The notes beneath the pieces are model-generated. The model ran no database searches, was not told the origin of the DNA, and saw only the letters and a program-made list of their open reading frames with translations. Both the position numbers and the translations under genes were made by a program. From contig NZ_JAUTXR010000175.1 of the NCBI RefSeq assembly GCF_030658505.1, forward strand, positions 1-46,880: a DNA stretch of 46,880 bases. The letters run 5' to 3'. This stretch comes from Stenotrophomonas raiganjensis (SeqCode) (GTDB lineage Bacteria; Pseudomonadota; Gammaproteobacteria; Xanthomonadales; Xanthomonadaceae). How positions within the stretch are numbered: the first letter of the stretch is position 1; every line of letters begins with the position of its first letter. Shown here piece after piece: positions 43,809-46,880 of this stretch.

Positions 43809-46562
43809 TCAGAACTTGTAGTTCACGCCCAGCATGTAGGTGCGGCCCCACTCGATGTACTCCAGCGGACGATCCTTGCTGCCGGCGTAGGTGCGGTACG
43901 GCTCGTTGGTCAGGTTGCTGCCCTGCAGCAGCACGGTCAGCCCGCGCAGGGCGCTGCCGTCGCTGAAGGTGTAGCTGACCTGTGCGTCGGTCACGTTCTC
44001 GCCGACGACGTAACGCAGGCTGCGGTTGCCGTTGAAGTTGCCGATCTCACCGATGAAGTCCGAACGACGGCGTTGGCTGACACGTGCCTCAAAGCCATTG
44101 CGCTCATAGTAGGCGGTGAAGTTGTACACGCGCTTGGACAGGCCCGGCAGGCTGATCGGGTCGCTGCCCACGCTGGACGCGCTTTCCGGATCCAGGATGG
44201 TGATGTCGCTCTTGTTGAAGGTCGCGCTGGCCTGCACGCCGAACCCGCGCAGGCTATCGGTCAGCATCTCCAGCGGGAACGACCCGGTGAGCTCCAGGCC
44301 CTTCAGCGTGCCGCCCTTGCCGTTCTGCGGCGCGGAGAAGGTGCCGGTGTACTGAACCGGCGCCGCGCCTTGCTGAGGAACGTAGTTGCGAAGCAGTTCG
44401 GTGAAGTCGTAGTTGTCCACCGACTGGGTGTAGACGTAGCTCTTCAGGTCCTTGTAGAAGATCGCGGCGGCCACGTAGGCCTTCTCGCCGAAGTACTTCT
44501 CATAGGACAGGTCCAGTGCGGTGGCGCGCCACGGGTCCAGCAAAGGGTTGCCGCCACTGCCGCCGGGGCGGCCGGTGCCGGTGTCCACGCCGAACTCCAG
44601 GCCGGCACGCATCTGGTCCACGCGCGGCCGCGCAACCTGCTTGGCGGCGGCGAAGCGCAGCGTCTGCTGGTGCGGGAACATGAAGGCCAGGTTCAAGCTC
44701 GGCAGCCAGTCGTTGTACTTGCGGCCAGCGGAGTAGGGCTGGATGTTGCTGCCAGCCGGCTGCGAGCTGTCCCAGTAGCGCGAATCCGAGCTCTGGTCGG
44801 TGTGCTGCATCTGCACGCCGATGTTGCCGCGCACGCCGACCACGCCGATGTCGGCGTTGATGTTCAGGCGCGCCCAGGCGGTGGTGATCTTCTCCTGTAC
44901 CGTCCACGACTTGGGAATCAGGTAGTCCAGGTTGTCGACCGGGTTGAAGGTCATGTAGCGGCCCACCGCGGCGGGCACGTTCCAGGCCGGGATGGTGCCG
45001 AGGCCGGCGAAGCCCAGGTTGACCGGGCGGTACTGCAGGTCCGAGGCGATGTTGGCGTCGCCCTGCGCACCCAGCAGGATGTTGCCTTCGGACTGGGTCT
45101 TCACCTTGCGGCGGTCGGCATAGTTGACGCCGATGTCGATGTCCGGCGCCCACGAGGCGATCGCTTCGGGCAAGGCGATCGTTGCGGCCAGCTTGCCACC
45201 CTTCAGGCGGTCTTCCACCTGCGGCACCTTGCCGTAGCCGGAGCCGTAGATGGTGTTGGTCAGGAACAACGCGTCGGGGTTGGAGTAGTTCAGCCCCGGG
45301 CTGATCTGCGAGAAGCCGTCCTGGCGGATCGACACGCCGACCGTATCCAGCTGCGGCATCGGCGTCAGCTGCAGGTTGTTTTCCAGGTTCAGCTCATCGC
45401 GCGTGGCCTTGGAGTAGTTCAGGTCGGCGACCAGCTTGACGCCACTGAAATTGAACTCGTTGTTCCAGCCGAACGCGTCGATCTTGTCCTTGCGCTTGTT
45501 GTACATGCCGCGTACCAGCGGGTACACGCCGCTGGCGGTGCCGCCAGTGAACGAAGCATTGGCGTTGACCTGCGGGTTGCTGACCAGCAGGCCCGGGGTG
45601 TAGTTGCCGTTGTAGTTGCTCAGGTTGAGCTCGAACTGGTTGGCGGTGTCGATCTGCTCGGCTTCGGTGTGGAATGCATCGAAGGTGCTGGTCCAGCTGT
45701 TGTTCGGCCGGAACTGGATCGTGGCCATCACGCCGTCGCGCTTGTTGTTGCCGGTGCGGCGCAGCGCCTTGATGCCATCGGAGAAGTAGGTGCCGGCACC
45801 CACGCCCGGACGGTCGCCCTTGCCGGTGTGCTCGGTGGTCCACGGTTCGTACAGGCCGACCTGGTTCTCCTGGATCGGCATGTCGCTGTGCGCGTAGCCG
45901 ATGGCGATGCCCAGGGTGTTGTCGAAGAACTGGTCGATGTAGCTGGCGCTGAAACGGTTGCCATACGGATCGATGTTGGCGGCGCGGCCCAGCGAGCTCT
46001 TCTGGTAGCGGCCGCTGACCGCGATCACGCGCTCGCCGAAGCTGAGCGGGCGCGCAGTCTGCATGTCGATGGTGCCCGACAGGCCCTGGCCGACCAGCGC
46101 CGCGTCCGGGGTCTTGTAGACGGTCACGCCGTTGACCAGCTCGGACGGGTACTGGTCGAACTCGACGCCACGGTTGTCGCCGGTGCTGACCACTTCACGG
46201 CCGTTGAGCAGGGTGGTGGCGAAGTCCGGCGACAGGCCGCGCACGCTGATCACCTGCGCACGGCCGGCAACGCGCTGGGCGGCCAGGCCGGGCAGGCGCG
46301 AGATGGATTCGGCGATGCTGACGTCGGGCAGCTTGCCGATGTCTTCGGCGGAGATCGCCTCGACCACCGAGGTGGCGTCCTGCTTGATCGCGATCGCATT
46401 CTCGATGCCGCGGCGGATGCCGGTGACCTGCACCGTATCCAGATTGGTCGCGGCAGTGGCGGCCGGCGTCGTGGTGCTCTGCGTGGACTGTGCCGACGCC
46501 AGCGTCGGCGCCAGGACAACGGCCAGCGCGATGCTCAGCGCGCTGCGCTTGTGGTTCAACAT
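43809..46562 (-). CDS. TonB-dependent receptor, carbohydrate-transport type
   Basis: A 917-residue outer-membrane receptor of the Xanthomonas/Caulobacter TonB group used for oligosaccharides. It has a signal peptide 1-25 and a TonB box (LDTVQVTGIRRGIENAIAIK begins the plug). The plug motifs are DVSIAESISRLPGLAAQRVA and VISVRGLSPDFATTLLNGRE, and a long barrel ends ...YMLGVNYKF. The ligand is inferred to be maltose or a related alpha-glucoside from the neighbouring alpha-glucosidase and shared operator. Start ATG 46562; an upstream ATG at 46691 has no signal peptide. No inner-membrane transporter or regulator of the locus is inside the window. Confidence 0.88.
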   Translation of the reverse strand: MLNHKRSALSIALAVVLAPTLASAQSTQSTTTPAATAATNLDTVQVTGIRRGIENAIAIKQDATSVVEAISAEDIGKLPDVSIAESISRLPGLAAQRVAGRAQVISVRGLSPDFATTLLNGREVVSTGDNRGVEFDQYPSELVNGVTVYKTPDAALVGQGLSGTIDMQTARPLSFGERVIAVSGRYQKSSLGRAANIDPYGNRFSASYIDQFFDNTLGIAIGYAHSDMPIQENQVGLYEPWTTEHTGKGDRPGVGAGTYFSDGIKALRRTGNNKRDGVMATIQFRPNNSWTSTFDAFHTEAEQIDTANQFELNLSNYNGNYTPGLLVSNPQVNANASFTGGTASGVYPLVRGMYNKRKDKIDAFGWNNEFNFSGVKLVADLNYSKATRDELNLENNLQLTPMPQLDTVGVSIRQDGFSQISPGLNYSNPDALFLTNTIYGSGYGKVPQVEDRLKGGKLAATIALPEAIASWAPDIDIGVNYADRRKVKTQSEGNILLGAQGDANIASDLQYRPVNLGFAGLGTIPAWNVPAAVGRYMTFNPVDNLDYLIPKSWTVQEKITTAWARLNINADIGVVGVRGNIGVQMQHTDQSSDSRYWDSSQPAGSNIQPYSAGRKYNDWLPSLNLAFMFPHQQTLRFAAAKQVARPRVDQMRAGLEFGVDTGTGRPGGSGGNPLLDPWRATALDLSYEKYFGEKAYVAAAIFYKDLKSYVYTQSVDNYDFTELLRNYVPQQGAAPVQYTGTFSAPQNGKGGTLKGLELTGSFPLEMLTDSLRGFGVQASATFNKSDITILDPESASSVGSDPISLPGLSKRVYNFTAYYERNGFEARVSQRRRSDFIGEIGNFNGNRSLRYVVGENVTDAQVSYTFSDGSALRGLTVLLQGSNLTNEPYRTYAGSKDRPLEYIEWGRTYMLGVNYKF

Positions 46563-46686
46563 TTTCCCCTCCCAGGCAATGTTGCAGATCGATTCGTGAA
46601 CGTCCCGGCGGGGCCGTGGACGTGCGACGCGGTGGCCGCTGTCGTCGCCGCTATGGTAGGCAGCGCATTCTTCGCGGGAATCACCC

Positions 46687-46700
46687 TGCATACGTATTCA
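46687..46700 (-). promoter_or_regulatory. Putative shared sugar-locus operator upstream of TonB receptor
   Basis: TGAATACGTATGCA on the minus strand, 124 bases before the start. It is identical over 16 bases (with the following GG) to the site upstream of the alpha-glucosidase. Confidence 0.6.
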
Positions 46701-46716
46701 ATGGCGTTTGCAGGGC

Positions 46717-46730
46717 TGTAATCGCTTTCA
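46717..46730 (-). promoter_or_regulatory. LacI-family-like operator
   Basis: TGAAAGCGATTACA on the minus strand matches 11 of 14 positions of the palindrome TGAAAGCGCTTTCA bound by LacI-family repressors. It lies 16 bases farther from the gene than the first site. Confidence 0.4.
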
Positions 46731-46743
46731 AGTGTCTCGTTCT

Positions 46744-46754
46744 GTAGAGCCGAG
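46744..46754 (+). repeat. Truncated SMAG/REP
   Basis: GTAGAGCCGAG matches the first 11 bases of the intact copies at 19141 and 38584, then stops matching where the IS110-type end begins. Confidence 0.55.
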
Positions 46755-46880
46755 ATCCTATGTTCGCGGTCAAGCCTGCTGAAAACAGGCTTGACCCACT
46801 TTCAGCATGGTCGGGTCAAAGTCCCGGCCGCTCTTGAAGACGCCCCAAGCGATCCTGGCCAGCTTTCTGGCCAGGATGTT
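46755..46880 (-). mobile_element. End of an IS110-type insertion sequence, partial
   Basis: From the SMAG break to the window edge the sequence fits one IS110-type element: a short non-coding end and the last part of its transposase gene. The other end lies outside the window. Confidence 0.6.
46770..46880 (-). CDS. IS110-family transposase, C-terminal fragment (partial at window edge)
   Basis: The last 36 codons of a gene entering from the right edge. The product, ending in LARKLARIAWGVFKSG then a short tail and ...VGQACFQQA, resembles the C-terminus of IS110-family DEDD transposases, in which a NxLARKLARIAW-like helix is characteristic. No start is visible because the gene is cut by the window. 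The stop codon lies in an inverted repeat (TCAAGCCTG/CAGGCTTGA, 46770-46794). Whether the gene is intact cannot be seen. Confidence 0.7.
   Translation of the reverse strand, partial: NILARKLARIAWGVFKSGRDFDPTMLKVGQACFQQA

Noticed and set aside
44073..46721. Very long plus-strand open frame opposite the carbohydrate TonB receptor
   Set aside because: Composition mirrors the receptor codons; no family motifs. A by-product of high GC content.

Overview
The window is about 66% GC chromosomal DNA from a Xanthomonadaceae bacterium, most likely Stenotrophomonas (S. maltophilia group). The evidence is: many intergenic GTAG-headed palindromes of the Stenotrophomonas SMAG/REP type; a fused aspartate kinase/diaminopimelate decarboxylase; the MurL-MurD2 route to D-glutamate; and a Xanthomonas-like TonB receptor/alpha-glucosidase pair. 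I see no tRNA, rRNA, CRISPR array, prophage or replication origin. The only mobile DNA is the end of an IS110-type transposase gene at the right edge.

Layout. 0.1-2.2 kb: murU and amgK (MurNAc recycling) and a YeaQ/GlsB-type membrane protein. 2.3-7.1 kb: M20 dipeptidase, a ComEA-like secreted HhH protein, two L,D-transpeptidase-family proteins and a HutD/Ves protein. 7.2-15.2 kb: an iron/redox block on the minus strand. It holds a Fur-box promoter, a small membrane protein and a FepA/CirA-type TonB receptor, then a second Fur-like promoter driving PepSY-TM, DUF2271, DUF4198, ApbE and a membrane-anchored flavodoxin/FAD/NADPH reductase. 15.2-19.7 kb: a second iron block with a Fur box, another small membrane protein, a Fiu/PiuA-type receptor, a Sel1-repeat protein and a PiuC-type hydroxylase. 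19.8-26.6 kb: Rieske ferredoxin, GNAT, a secreted orphan and the SUF operon (sufR-B-C-D-S). 26.8-32.9 kb: SET methyltransferase, PfpI/DJ-1, DUF1439 protein, lipoprotein, DUF3861-like, HU-like, OsmC and two PhzF paralogues. 33.0-38.5 kb: aspartokinase/DAP decarboxylase, MurL and MurD2. 38.6-40.7 kb: two SUKH (SMI1/KNR4) genes and a dienelactone hydrolase. 40.7-46.9 kb: ispB, alpha-glucosidase, a carbohydrate-type TonB receptor and the IS110 end.

Three themes connect the genes. (1) Iron: two receptor blocks and the SUF operon lie side by side, and the receptor blocks carry Fur-like sites overlapping or close to good sigma70 promoters. (2) Cell wall: MurNAc recycling, L,D-transpeptidases, DAP/lysine flux and L-Glu incorporation followed by epimerisation. 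(3) Sugar uptake: the alpha-glucosidase and its TonB receptor share an identical 16-base near-palindrome upstream, which is probably a common operator.

The strongest leads are the PepSY-DUF2271-DUF4198-ApbE-reductase operon (a candidate ferric-siderophore reduction system whose ApbE lacks an export signal), the shared sugar operator, the two small Fur-controlled membrane proteins that precede receptors, and the IS110 end lying inside a SMAG palindrome.
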